Below the pieces are notes generated by a model. That model saw only the letters and a program-made list of their open reading frames with translations. It made no database searches and was not told where the DNA came from. The position numbers and the translations under genes were made by a program. Positions 11,657-23,818 of a stretch of DNA of 64,000 nt are shown in pieces (the stretch's first letter is position 1; each line of letters begins with the position of its first letter). The DNA comes from Lepidodermella squamata (Eukaryota > Gastrotricha). Where the stretch lies: contig JBLDXI010000033.1 in NCBI GenBank assembly GCA_047495785.1, positions 2,418,001 through 2,482,000 of the forward strand, in the 5' to 3' direction.

Positions 11657-12216
11657 TCATTGACTATTTTCATCTAGTTTTAGCATTTGATTATTTTTGT
11701 ACATTTCGATCATTTTCCGGCGTTTTTGTTGCACTTTCATGATTCCTGTATGATTCTGTTTACATATGGCCTTGAATTTCCGAGGTTACAAAATTTTAAC
11801 GATGGCATTTGAATAAAAATGCGATTTGTCGTGTTGGCCAAAATTGTTGACCTGAAAATGATTGTGGATAATTGAACGCTAAATGAGACCCGAGGTAAAC
11901 GAGGCCACGGGTGTGCAGGTGATGTGGTGACAAGAGACGAAACTGCGATCACGAGGCGACAATCAACAAACTTGCCGTCGACAGGCGCGTTGGCAAACGA
12001 ACGGCGGATGACCTAACAGCGAGCAAACTGCAGCTACAATAACGCATCACCGAGGAGGCGCAAGATGAGCAAATAGTAGAGCACCCACCTGCCGCATCAA
12101 GCGCCGCCTCGAAATCAACGCCAGATTTTTTCTCCGTAATTATATTGTTGTTGATATTGTTTCGGCAATAAAACTACGACATTATACATTTATATTGTAG
12201 CGTAGGTCAATGTAAA
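11657..12216. other. Spacer upstream of the sushi-ankyrin gene
   Basis: It contains the 3' end of the preceding gene and the promoter of the next. The 11880-12120 part is more GC-rich, with no long frame. Nothing else is recognised. Confidence 0.4.
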
Positions 12217-15200
12217 ATGCTAGCGAGCCCGTTTTTTGGCTTGCTCTGCTTAGCTTCGCTTTTTTATGGCACGAGGCGCTGCGCCGATGCAAAGGTGACT
12301 GTTTTTTTCCGTGACAATTTGTCGCGGGAAAGTGATTTAATTGTGACAAATGACTTTTTGACGCCGCGTTTTCACATAACTAAGGCTTTCGATGCTGCTC
12401 GCTGCGAGGTACCCGTCGTCGAGCATGGATTCGCTCAACGCAGCACGGCCGATGGCACCCAGCCGCTGCACGACCGACTTGTAGCGGCCGAGACCGAAAT
12501 CGCTATCAGCTGCGACCCGGGCTACGCTGTCGAAAATGGGCCCAATCGAATAATTTGCCTTCGGAACGGTCTGTGGTCTGGTCATGTTGCTCAATGTAAG
12601 TAATTATTCACATCGTAGCCACCCAATAGCTCAACTTCTTCTTATTTGTTTCAGGCCGGATGATTTCCCCGGTTTGATTTCATGTGCAAGTTTTTTCGAT
12701 TTAATCCAATTATTTTTATCAAATAGAAAAGTCGCGTGACATGTGCGGTCCCTGTTGTTGAAAATGGCTCACTTAGGGTCCTGTCAGCGAGGCGTCGCCT
12801 GGGAAAACGGGCAGGATTGTCCGACCGCTTGCCAGTTGGAACCCGCATTCACCTCAGATGCGATCGTGATTTTTACTTGTCCGAAGGCGCTTATGAAACA
12901 ACTTGTAGCTCTGACGGCATTTGGACGGCGTCGCTTGCTAAATGCCTACCGGTTGTCTCCGATGAGGAGGAATGCGGTGAAGAGCCGAAAATCAGCCATG
13001 CAATCGTTGTAGGGCGAACACCGGGAACGCGCATGATTGAATGCAACGAGGGCTACAAACTCATTGGCTCGGGCGTGATTCGCTGCGAACGCGATGGTCA
13101 TTGGTCATATGCCGAAAACGCCTGTCAGCGCGTCTGCAGTAAATTGCCAGTTATACCAAACGGCTACATAAGCGAGGGAGGCAGTTTTGTCGGCAGCGAG
13201 CGTGACGTTGGGTGCTTTAGCGCGTTTGAAATGAAAGGCCCCCGCAAGATCGAATGCAACAGCACCGGTCTTTGGTCGGACCCTGGCAAGTGCGAAAAAG
13301 GTGAGCAGGAATTTCCGAGCCCTGTGCTAAACAATTATCAATTTATTCTTTACAGCTTGTGGAGAGCCGCCTGTAATTCTGAATGGAAGTCTACAAGATG
13401 GCCCTTCCGTTATTGGCTCCGAACGCAAAATTATCTGCAACGAAGGTTTCGCATTGTCCGGGGTTCCTGTTATCAGTTGCAATCCGAACAGCCGATGGGT
13501 CGTTGGCGGTGTGTGCCGGAAAGGTTTGTGGGGATTTTCTTGAACCATTTCGGATTAATAAAATTACGAACAATAAAGCTTGCGGCCAGGCGCCAGCAGT
13601 GCTAAACGGAGCCGTAAAACCAGGAGAATCCGCGGTTGGTGCTGAAAGACGTGTCGCTTGTGATGTTGGATTTGTGCTGAAAGGACCGACAACCATTCGT
13701 TGTGGCGAGGATGCAAAATGGTCGGAGCCTGGTTTCTGTAAAAAAGGTTTGTTCAAGTGTTCCACCTCAATAGAACAGGTTTCTAATTTTTTATGTAGAG
13801 TCCATCCACATGGCAGCTGAAATGGGTGACATTGATGTTGTCAAGTATCTGATAAAATCGCAGCCTGAATTGATCGAGGCGCAGAATGCTTATGGTGACA
13901 GTCCCATGTGGCGAGCGGCACATAACGGCCAGGTTGAGGTCGTGAAACTTCTGATTGGAGAGGGTGCGAATATCGAGTCTAAAGGTCTTTACGGAAGAAC
14001 TCCGTTGCACGAAGCTGCCGCGCTGGGTCACTTGGAGGTTGTAAAAGAGTTGCTGAAGAACGGCGCCAACGTTTACGCGACCAGCAATAGCCACGATAGC
14101 GAGGATATGCCGATCCATTTGGCGGCGTTTGAAGGTCACCTTGAGGTGGTCCGAGCTCTTCTCGAAGCAAGCCCGGATCTCATAGATAAAAAAGACATGC
14201 ATGGCCGAACACCGGCTGAATTGGCCAAGTTGAGTGCCCACGAAAAAGCATCCGACGTGGTTCGATTTTTCAAGTCGCGAGGTAAAGCAATTTTTGATAG
14301 TCGATATACATTTTTTCTCTATTCAAGCCAAGTATTTAGTATGCGAAACTGACCCTGTCATTCTTCATGGCCATCTCGGAAACGGAACGTCCTCCACCGG
14401 TGGGGAAAGAAGTGTTCATTGCGACGACGGTTACATCTTAACCGGGCCGAAAATAGTCCGCTGCAAGTCAGGCGGCCAATGGACTGAGCCAGGGTCCTGC
14501 ATTGCCAAAGGTTGGAATCTCTACAATCACATACCTTACTATTTTTTACTATTAACATCTATCCTCAGAGTGTAGCTTCACTCCTGGCGTAGTCAACGGA
14601 CGAATCAGTGATGGCGACAATGCGATTGGCAGCGAGCGCTCCGTAACATGCTTGCACGGCTTCGAGCTAACTGGGCCAGGGAAAATTCGTTGCGAGAAAA
14701 ACGCGCAATGGACGACACCTGGTAGCTGCGAGCCATCTGAGTCGATTTTCTGGGCCGCTACTATGGGCCATGACCAAGTTGTTCGAGTGCTGTTGGAAAA
14801 GAAGCCTGAACTTCTTGAAGAACGTGATCGCGCCAACACGACTATCCTCGGCATAGCATCGTCATATGGCCAAACTGCAATCGTCGAGTACTTACTGACG
14901 AAACCTACCATCAATCTCGAGGCTCGTGACAAAGACGGCCGCACACCGTTGGCAATGGCGGCGTCCAAAGGCCATTTGCGAATAGTTCGAATGTTGGTAA
15001 AACGCGGCGCTAACGTTCACGCTAAGAGTTTGTCGGAGGATTACGAAGATCAGCCGGTTCATTTCGCAGCATTGACCGGTCACACTGATGTTGTTGAGTA
15101 CTTTATTAACGAAGACAGAGGTCTTTTGACGGCTAGGAATAGGGATGGTGATCACCCGATTCACCGGGCCGTTGTTGGTGGTCACGTTGCCACTGTCAAA

Positions 15201-15998
15201 ACTCTCCTAGATCTGGGTGCTAGTATCGAATCGCAAAACAACGATGGCTGGACCCCGCTTTGCCATGCTGCAGGTAAGACAATTCGCTAAAAATAACCAC
15301 TTCAGCACAACATTATTTTCGCGTTTCTAGCCGAGGGGAATCTTGACATAGTTAGGCTCCTGGTTGATGCTGGTGCGAATGTTTACGCAAGAAGTAATGC
15401 CGATGACGATGAGGACATGGCAATACACCTGGCAAGCTATTTCGGACACCTAAATGTGGTGAGCTACCTAGTCGACCGGAAACCAGATTTGGTAGCTGCC
15501 AAGAATCGCGAGGGTGAAACGCCCATCAATAGAGCTGCTGTGGGCGGCCACACTCCGGTTGTCGAATATTTGCTTAGCAAAGGTGTAAACATTGAAACAC
15601 GAGGATTCCGCGGCAGAACCCCACTTCATGAAGGTATTCCGCCTTTCAATAAAAATCTAAAAATATAGCCTAATTTAAATTTTCCATTAAAAGCCGCTAG
15701 CAAAGGCCATCTGAAGCTGGTAAAGATGTTGATTCGGAACAATGCAAATATGACAGCCCGCAGCGACAAGGACACGGATCGCGGCTCACTGCCCATTCAT
15801 CTAGCGTCGTATTTCGGCCAGCTGGATGTTGTGCGGTTTCTGATCGAGCAGAAACCTGACCTGGCAAATGCGAAAAACGCACGAGGCCAAACGCCACTGG
15901 AACACGCAGTTGCTGGCGGAACGCTTCATCATGCCGAAGAGGTTGTGCGATTCCTAACCGAGAAAGTCACCGGCCAGATAGGCGCCTCTTTGCCGTAG
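12217..15998 (+). CDS. Predicted secreted sushi (CCP) - ankyrin repeat chimeric protein
   Basis: Ten exons: 12217..12595, 12655..12671, 12727..13300, 13356..13523, 13579..13746, 13799..14281, 14328..14510, 14569..15273, 15331..15633, 15694..15998, giving 1094 residues. The protein begins with a hydrophobic signal peptide (about residues 1-25). Six sushi/CCP domains follow, each with the Cys pattern and a Gly-x-Trp before the last Cys. Next come about five ankyrin repeats (exon 6), two more sushi domains (exons 7-8), and about eleven ankyrin repeats with TPLHEAA and GHLxVV signatures. Exon 8 holds both a sushi domain and ankyrin repeats in one uninterrupted frame, so the fusion is not a splicing guess. 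Nearly all introns are phase 1, the class typical of shuffled extracellular modules. Exon 2 is a 17-base micro-exon. No transmembrane segment is seen. Sushi domains are disulfide-bonded extracellular modules, whereas ankyrin repeats are usually cytosolic. The function is unknown. Confidence 0.85.
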
Positions 15999-17497
15999 TA
16001 GAGCCGCTGATATCGATATCTGCTATTTTCCCCTTTATATGCGTGTAACAATCTTTCTTATCTGGTACTAGTTAAACGTCCATTATTCTCTTTCTATTCA
16101 TTTCGATGCTGAACAGTTCAGCCGGGTGTAAATAAGCGTAATTGTGAAGTGTTGTAAAGTTTGCCATGTTCAGCATCGAGAGTAAAACACCATTTTGCAG
16201 TCGAGCGTCATTTTTTACTGAAATTCCCCTTGTACCACATCACAGGGTGAAACAAAACCGCCTGTACATCTGTGTAGTTATTTTATTTTTCCGAAAACAT
16301 TCAACCTGAAATGGTCATCACAACGGAATAGTCGCTTGATGTCGCACTCGCGTCATGCCAACACTGTGACGAAGCACACGAAGGAGGAGACGCCGAACAT
16401 TGGTCGCTCCGATCACCAACATCAACACAAAAAAGTCATCAGCTTAGGAAAATGCGCCCGGACAGTACGGGTATCGATCAAACAAAGGAGGTCTGCAGTT
16501 GCTTGCTGTGTTATCATCGCTAGGTGTGTACTACAAAGAGACGGCAGAGAAGAAATTAAAGCCGACGGGAGCGGGACTTCACTACACCATATCGCGAAGA
16601 AAAATTCGAGAATAAATGCGAGATAATATTCGGTTAAATGATAAGCAGTTCAGTTTTTCTAAATTTATAACAAATTCTGGCTATCACACTAGTTTTGTGG
16701 TGGTGTAATAATAGAAAATCTTCAAGAAGAAAAGAAGCTCGCCTCTCCCGGATTCCGGCTTCGAATTTTTTACAAAGTTACACACGTACACACTCACGTA
16801 TTTAGAAATATATGAGTAACAAGAATATAGGCGAAGTGTGCGAAAACTAAACCTTTGATTAAATATTTACCATGTAATTTTGCGAAATAACAAGAGACTT
16901 TACAATAATAATTTCTTAAAATCACATTTCATCGGTTTCAGTGCAACAAAAGACAGTATTTTCTGATTTTCAACTATAGTTACATCTACGTAGATGAATG
17001 TATAACAGCAGCAAGCGCCTATATCGCCCTTTTGCACTTAGTTCGCAACTGCTAGAGGGTTAACCGGATATAACAACGTTAAGTATGACGAAATAAAGCA
17101 AGCCTAATTTTATTGCATACAACAATTTACACGTTTTCAAGCATTTGAACGAAGTTCGAACAGCTCATGACGATGATACGGCACACCGGCGCATAAACAA
17201 ATAAAAAGATGATACATAGCAACACAACTTCGAAAAATGTTTTGCTATCGGTTTCTCTTTTTTACAGGCCTAAAACATCAAATGATTTTTTGAATTGAGC
17301 AGACTAATATTTAATAACGTTTCTCCATAGAACAACGGGTTTGATAAAAACGAGCCGGGAATTATGCGACTCTGCTATCGTTTTCAAGCAGTTTTTGTTT
17401 CTACCATCGCGTTTCGGTCAACAATGCGCAACTTATTCACCAAATATTTCACTTGTTACATAAGAAAGCGACGCGGTGGACAGTATTTACAGGTCTA
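15999..17497. other. Convergent intergenic region (sushi-ankyrin 3' side / NUP153 3' side)
   Basis: 1.5 kb between convergent genes. An open frame at about 16336-16626 (plus) lacks an ATG start and is not recognised. The rest is AT-rich and probably includes both 3' UTRs. Confidence 0.4.
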
Positions 17498-20400
17498 TTA
17501 TTTGCGACCAGCTACTTTCAGTTTACGCACCGCTGCAGCTTTCGGTCGATTCGAGGCGGCGGCGCCAGATGAAAACAATAAGGGGCCATCGCCTCCGGGT
17601 GTGGCGGCGGCGGCGGGAGAGAAGCCACCGCCAGCGTTGAAGACGAAAGCGGGAGGTTGTGGGGTAGCGGCGAGTGGAGTTGGTCCTGACGTAGGGTTTC
17701 CAGCCGAGAAATTGAACGCAGGTGCCGCATCGAACTTGAATCCTCCAGCCGAGCCATTGGTTCCAGCTGAAATCATTTTGTAAAGTCAAGCTAATAAAGA
17801 ATTATCTCAAAATAACAACGAACCATTATTTCCAGTGGCGGTCGAGCCAAAAGTCGGGACGCTCGAGGCGAAATTGAATGATGGTGCGGTTGAGGCCGCG
17901 GTCGAAGCCGGCTGAGGAGCCAGCGATCCAAAGGCGAAAGGCGCTGGGGTGGCTGCTGCAGCGGGGGCGGCGGGTTGGCCGAACGCAGGCGCTGCAGATC
18001 CTCCAGTAGACGGCGCGCTTTGACCGAAGGCGAACAAGCCGTTGGTAGCAGGTGGCTGTTGCTGAGCGGGTGCAGCGGCAGCGCCGAAGCTGAACGGCGC
18101 GGGGGCGGCTGTGCTAGTCGCTGCAGTGGTGGAGCCGAAACTGAACGCGGCCGGGGTAGAACTAGCAGCTGTAGAGGCAGCAGCAGCAGCAGCTGAACCG
18201 AACGCAAAAGCCGGGGCCGATGACGCGTTCGAAGTAGTCGAGCCGAACGCAAAGCCACCAGTCGACGCCGAAGAGGCGGGCGCGGCGGTAGAGCCGAACG
18301 AGAAGCCGGACGATGTGGTCGTGGCGTTAGCTGCGGCCGGGGTCGAGCCAAATGCGAAGGCTGGCACGGTGCTTGGCGCTGAAGTCGCCGCTGCTGTCGA
18401 TGATGAGCCAAACAAAGGCGCGGATGAAGTCGTCGAGCCGAAGAGGCTGCCCGTCTGAGTAGTCGCTGGGGCGCCGAAAGTGCTCGTAAACGACGGAACT
18501 GCCGACGCAGAAGAGGCAGGGGCTGATCCGAAAAGAGATGATGGCGCTGAGGTCGTGCTTGCTGATGTTGCCGGGGTGCTGCTGCTGAAAATCGACGGGG
18601 CAGTCGAGGCAGGCGCGGCCGACGAAGGAGCACCGAAGACAGAACCAGTTGCGGACGAACCGAAAACTGGAGCCGCCGTTGAAGTCGCCGCTGATGGCGC
18701 ACTAGTTGCGGCAGTGCTGCCGAACGAAAACGCGAAACCTCCGGCTGACGGAGCCGATGAGGTGGGAGCAGTGGTTGCGGCTGGCTTCGCGAGACTGCCG
18801 AAGCTGAACCCGCCGGCAGATGAAGATGTCGTCGCGGCCGGGGCAGCTGCGCCGAAAGCGAAACCCGGTGCAGCTGCTGGGGTAGGTGCACTCGATGAGG
18901 TCGTTGAGGGCGAAGATGCGCCGAATTTGAAACCGCCCATCGACGGGGCAGCAGTGGAGGTCGCAGTTACCGGCGCTGAAGTGGCTGCCGGAGCAATGCC
19001 AAAGGAAATCGCCGGCGCTGCATCGGCTGATTTCGACGGTGCGATACCAAAAGCGAAACCGCCGTTAGTAGCCGGGGCAGAAATGCCGAATTTGGGCGCT
19101 TCTGCGGCCGGTTGTTTCGGCGCATTTGGACTTGGCGCCTCGCAAGCAGCGCATTTAGCCGCCTCCTTCTTGTTTTTGATCATACAGACATCACAAGACC
19201 ATTCACCCTCCTTCGCCGTGAACAAATTGCCGAAACCAGCCGGTTGTTTCGGCGCATTTGGATTGGGCGATTCGCAGGCAGCACATTTAGCTGCGTCTTT
19301 CTTGTTCTTGATCATGCACACATCGCAAGACCATTCGCCATCCTTAGGTGCAAACAGATTGCCGAAGCCTGTGCTGGTCAACGGTGCGGCAACTGACGAG
19401 GTCGTTGAGGTGGAAGGCGCAGTTGTTTCGGTTTTCGCCCCGGATGATTTGACAGTTTCTGAGCCGAAAATCGGCGCAGGTGTCGGGATCGGTGCCGTCA
19501 CACTGGTGGTAGTGGCTGTAGCAGTCGATAGCCGCACAGATTCCGAGGTGATTGGTAGAGAAATCGGGGGTAAGTCGATCTTGGGCAGCTCTATCTTTGC
19601 AGCTGGCTGTTCGGCCTTCGAAACCGCGGGCAAACCATTGACAGCCGGAACTTCGGCCGAGGCAGGCTTGCTAGGCGGCGCTTGAGGTTTTGGTGCGCTG
19701 CAAAGATCGCATACAGTAGCAGAACGAGGATTCATGTGTTGGCATCCGCAAACCCAGCCGCCTTCCATGGTGGCGCGGCGCTTCAGTCGAGATGACGCAC
19801 CAACCGCCGGGGTCGCACTTGGCACACTTGTGTTCAGCTCGGTAGCGGCAGCCGTGTTAGTAGTCGCCGTTGAACGAGAGCAGCGAGAGCAAGAAATCGC
19901 CTTGAAGTCATTCATTGACAAACAGTTGTTACAACGCCATTGACCAACAACCCCACCCGTAACTGGAGCCGGGGTGGATAACTCCTCGATCTTCTTAGGG
20001 GGCAGCGGATTCGAAGACATGACGAACGGGGTGGAAGTTGCAGATGGGCCACCAGTTAGAGTTCGAGATGGCGGTTCGATGGTGTTTGGAATCGGAAGTG
20101 TCGGTTTCTGTTGTTCTACCGATGAAGTTTCAGGAATAGACTTCCTTATACGTTTCACAGCAACATCTGGTTCGCTCTCTGCCCGATTGCTGCTGACTTT
20201 CGACCGACCGCATGAAAAGCAGTAGTCGTTTGCGTCACTGTTAGCGATATCGCAATCAGAACATGTCCAGATGGAGCCAGCCGAGCCACAGTTGGCGTCG
20301 ACGAGAACGCTCGGGGCGGTTAGAACGAACTTGCTTGACACTGGGAGTTGAACTCCGTTCGTGATTTTCCCAGTTGCAATAGGTTCGTGACTGGCGAGAG

Positions 20401-21839
20401 AGGGCGATGCGAAACGAAACGCCGGCTTTGGTGCTTGCGTTTCCATCTGACGGATAGCGACGGGTTCGACTTTGGCTGCTGGGGTCTCGATTGCTTCAGC
20501 CTTCGGTCGAGAGAAAAATTGGGCAGGGTCGATTAGATGCACACGCGTTGGGTCGACGGGTGCCATCTGGGGTTTTGTGATAGTCGCCGATGTCAATTGC
20601 TGGTATGCTTTGGCAAGGCGTTGGGCTGTCGGGTTCGCTGCGACAGGCGCCGATAGCAACGGGGCGCGAACCAGAGGAGAGTGAGAAGAAGGTTTTGCTG
20701 ATGACACGTCCAACCGCACGACACGAGGAGCCAGAGGGCTCTGTGGCCGAGGGGATGACACGGCCATGAGAGGCGACGATCGAGCTGGAAACCGGTCCAA
20801 CGTGTTATAAGGAGTAGCCTCCATTTTTTCGGAATTGAAATGTGGAGTCATTGTTTTCGTTTCAAATAGACTAACACGCCTCTTGGCTCCTAAGGGTGTT
20901 GTCAAAGAAGAAGTATCCCCAGATAGCGCACTTCCGAACTCCCGAGACACAGGTCTATGACTCAGCGTTGAAGGTAGAGTCATAGAGCTATAACGATCGC
21001 TTTCCCGAATCGAATTTTGAAGCGAAGTAGTTTCTACCAAAGGAGCTGCTCGCAGTGACGATGCCAAAGGCTGGGAGTAAACCGGAGGGTCTACTGGACG
21101 AGATGTGACTGTTACAAAATGTTGCCGTGAATAAAAATCAAGTTCGCAAATTGTTATATCAACTCACTTTCATCAAGCCTTCTTTGCTTCAGGGCGCTCC
21201 ATGGCGCTGCGAAGGACTGATTTGCTCCGTCTGATTTATACGGGACATTAGATGGCAAAGAAGACTGAACGTCTCCTAGACCCCTTTTCAATGATGTTGC
21301 CAACCGACTTCCGATTTCAGCCGTATTGGCAGAAGACGTTAGATTATTATTAATGTTATTAGCGCTGCTCAACACTGCCGACGTAGTAGCAGATGTGGCC
21401 AATGACGGCATATTATTGCTGAGCGCAATGTGACTAGTTGATGGCATATTGCCAGCATTCATGTGGTTCATTACAGACAATTCTAAAAAAAAAAAGAAGA
21501 AACCAATAATCAAATGCGTTTTGATGTTTCATACGAACCTGAAGCTTTCCGCTGCATTGCTGCACTGACCAAATTCTGGCGACTTCTCCTCCTTATGATC
21601 CTCGTAGACGTGTCCGGCTTCTCAGGCGCTTTCTGAGACTTTCCACCAATAAGAGATTGAAAGACGTTTTGGCAAACACTGCGAAACTTGGAGAAGACCC
21701 CAGCTTTATTCTGAGGCTGCTCCACTTCCTCTTCTTCCATTGCAACATCCTCATCATCGGAAATAACATCATCTGCACTTATCGGTCCATTAACACCCCC
21801 ATTGCTAGCAGAATGCGAGCCGAGGCTGTGAATCGACAT
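17498..21839 (-). CDS. NUP153: Nuclear pore basket nucleoporin NUP153 (FG repeats, five RanBP2-type zinc fingers)
   Basis: Four exons: 21539..21839, 21168..21482, 17824..21108, 17498..17766, giving 1389 residues, close to vertebrate NUP153. The N-terminus has an acidic run, then a short amphipathic segment (GVFSKFRSVCQNVF), matching the pore-targeting part of the family. Five RanBP2-type C4 zinc fingers lie near residues 483, 591, 653, 791 and 839; these bind Ran. The C-terminal ~500 residues are Ala/Ser/Thr-rich with many FG and FxFG motifs, the cohesive domain that binds transport receptors. The last residues (AAVRKLKVAGRK) match the basic C-terminal tail of NUP153. The start ATG at 21839 follows an acceptor-like CATATAG. 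The FG region is GC-rich, which creates long antisense open frames that are not genes. Fingers 4 and 5 are near-identical (see findings). Confidence 0.92.
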
Positions 21840-23818
21840 GAGAAAATCTATATGAAAACAGTTTAAATTATGTACGGAATGATAGCTTATCGCTGATAAA
21901 TGGCTATCGAAATGTTCAGAGGTCAAATAGATAGGCGCATCTAAAGTCTGAATTTCTCAGTTGAAATCCGAGAAATTGGTTATTGGTAACACGTAAAAAG
22001 TAGGTTGAAACATTGAGCCGAAGCTCAAAAACTTGTAATTATATAAAGAATACCCAAACGCCACATGAAATTCTAAAAAGTTGACAGATAGTAATTATCT
22101 GGTCAAGAAGTAATATGAATACAGCATCAACGGCGAAATGACATCGCTACATGTGAACTTTATCTATTAGCCAGACTCTTCAACGAACAATTTGCAAGTA
22201 CAGTGAGCTTAGATTTCACGTTACGATAGCATTGGCAGAGGGCAGAGGTAGCAGGAAACCATCAATCAGTGGTGGTGAAATGAGTAATTATTAAGGATGT
22301 CATTACTCAGTTTACTGGATAGCAGTAGTGACTGATTTTAAACGCGAAATTCAGAACGCAGAAAGGAGTTCTTCGACATTCAACATATATCACGGCGTTT
22401 CTCCAAAAATCTTATTCGATACAGCAGTGTGATGGCAGGAGGCAGGATACAGTATAAAAAAGGATTCTGATGGAAAAAAAATAGTCAATAATGACAGTCA
22501 GATCTTCTGGACATTTTGATTTATCGACGTTTAACGAGAAAGGTGGACCCCGGGACCAAAGACCAGCGGAACCAAAAACTTCGGCAGGCAAACTCAGAGC
22601 AGCTGATGCTCCGAAGATCCCGCCGCGCGCCACTAATTCCTAATTTGCATAATATTTTCACATATAATAAAACAGAAATTTTACAAATTTACTTTAAAAA
22701 TTACGTAGCAATTTTTTGAATGAAGAGTACATTTCTTTTATTAATATTATTTTTTGTCGAGGGACATCCCGAAGAGGGGATGGAACCAACACAGAAGAAA
22801 GAAGGAAGAATAAGTTGGGAGCATAACCCGAAGGACGAAGAAAGGAAAGATACACTCTGACTGAAAGATAGGTTAAATACATTAGATGAGTCACTGAATT
22901 TTGAAGTTCGAACTTGCATCAGCCGAACTTTGCTGCAATTTTAGAATCCCTCCTACCTGATTGCTACCTGATACATCTTTCTTTTCCAATAATCTTCTCT
23001 CACTTCGATTGCTGGCCAACCATGTTTTGCATATGAATCAAGAATCAATGTTCTGCGAACATTCGTAAAATCTCATTCACAAAGTTTTTATTGGCCTAAA
23101 ACCTTTAAACTTTGCTACCAAGATCGAGAACTGTTTCGTTTGCTGAAAAATGAAAACTCTTCCGTGATCGCAATGCACCTAAGGGTTATATACTACCTAC
23201 TATGATCTATGAACTATAAACTTGAGTATCTATTAGCCAGGCCCAATGACGCAAAATAAGTGTGTGGTGTTTATAAAGCCCGCGAATTTTGCGTAGCTGC
23301 TGCCTCATCATTCATTCTTTGTCTTCACTGCGAGATTTAAGGAAACATCTTCAAACATTAAGTTGAATAAAGCTTGTGGAATATTTCTTTCACTTTTTTC
23401 TACTGTCAGCTCAGTAAATATTCAATCGTTCAAATTCTTTCATGAGCGGCTAAAGACAAATGCCCATTCAGTCACATTATGAGGACACTATAATTCAATA
23501 CTAGATCTGAAATAAGTAATTAGTTGTCTCTCGAAATTCGAAATCCTCACTGCAACCCAGTCTACTTCAACATTGTCGCGAAGGTTTAGTATTTCTGCAT
23601 TTCATGTCAATTGGTTTCAGCGTTTTGATTTGTGTGAGTTCAATTGTGTTGTGTTGTTCGTGTGTTATTTTCGAAGTTAACGAAATATTTCTTCAGTGTA
23701 CTTGATAAATTTGAATCATTTTTAGAAACATATAACTTAGCAAATTTCCTAACAACTTCTGCTGGTGTTTCATCTAGCTGTATTGTGCCGCTTCTTATGC
23801 ATGTCTTTAAGGGAGTTG
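21840..23818. other. Divergent intergenic region (NUP153 / MFSD14 promoters)
   Basis: 2 kb of mainly AT-rich DNA between divergent genes. One GC-rich island at about 22530-22640 stands out (see findings). No complete gene is supportable. Confidence 0.4.

Noticed and set aside
14569-15998. Second ankyrin block as a separate nested gene
   Set aside because: The first ankyrin repeat of this block is in the same exon and frame as the eighth sushi domain, with no start codon or promoter needed.
18480-19685. 401-codon plus-strand open frame antisense to NUP153, and the 366-codon minus frame at 17791-18891
   Set aside because: Both are shadows of the GC-rich Ala/Ser/Thr-rich FG region. Their composition is monotonous and the true frame has zinc fingers and FG motifs.
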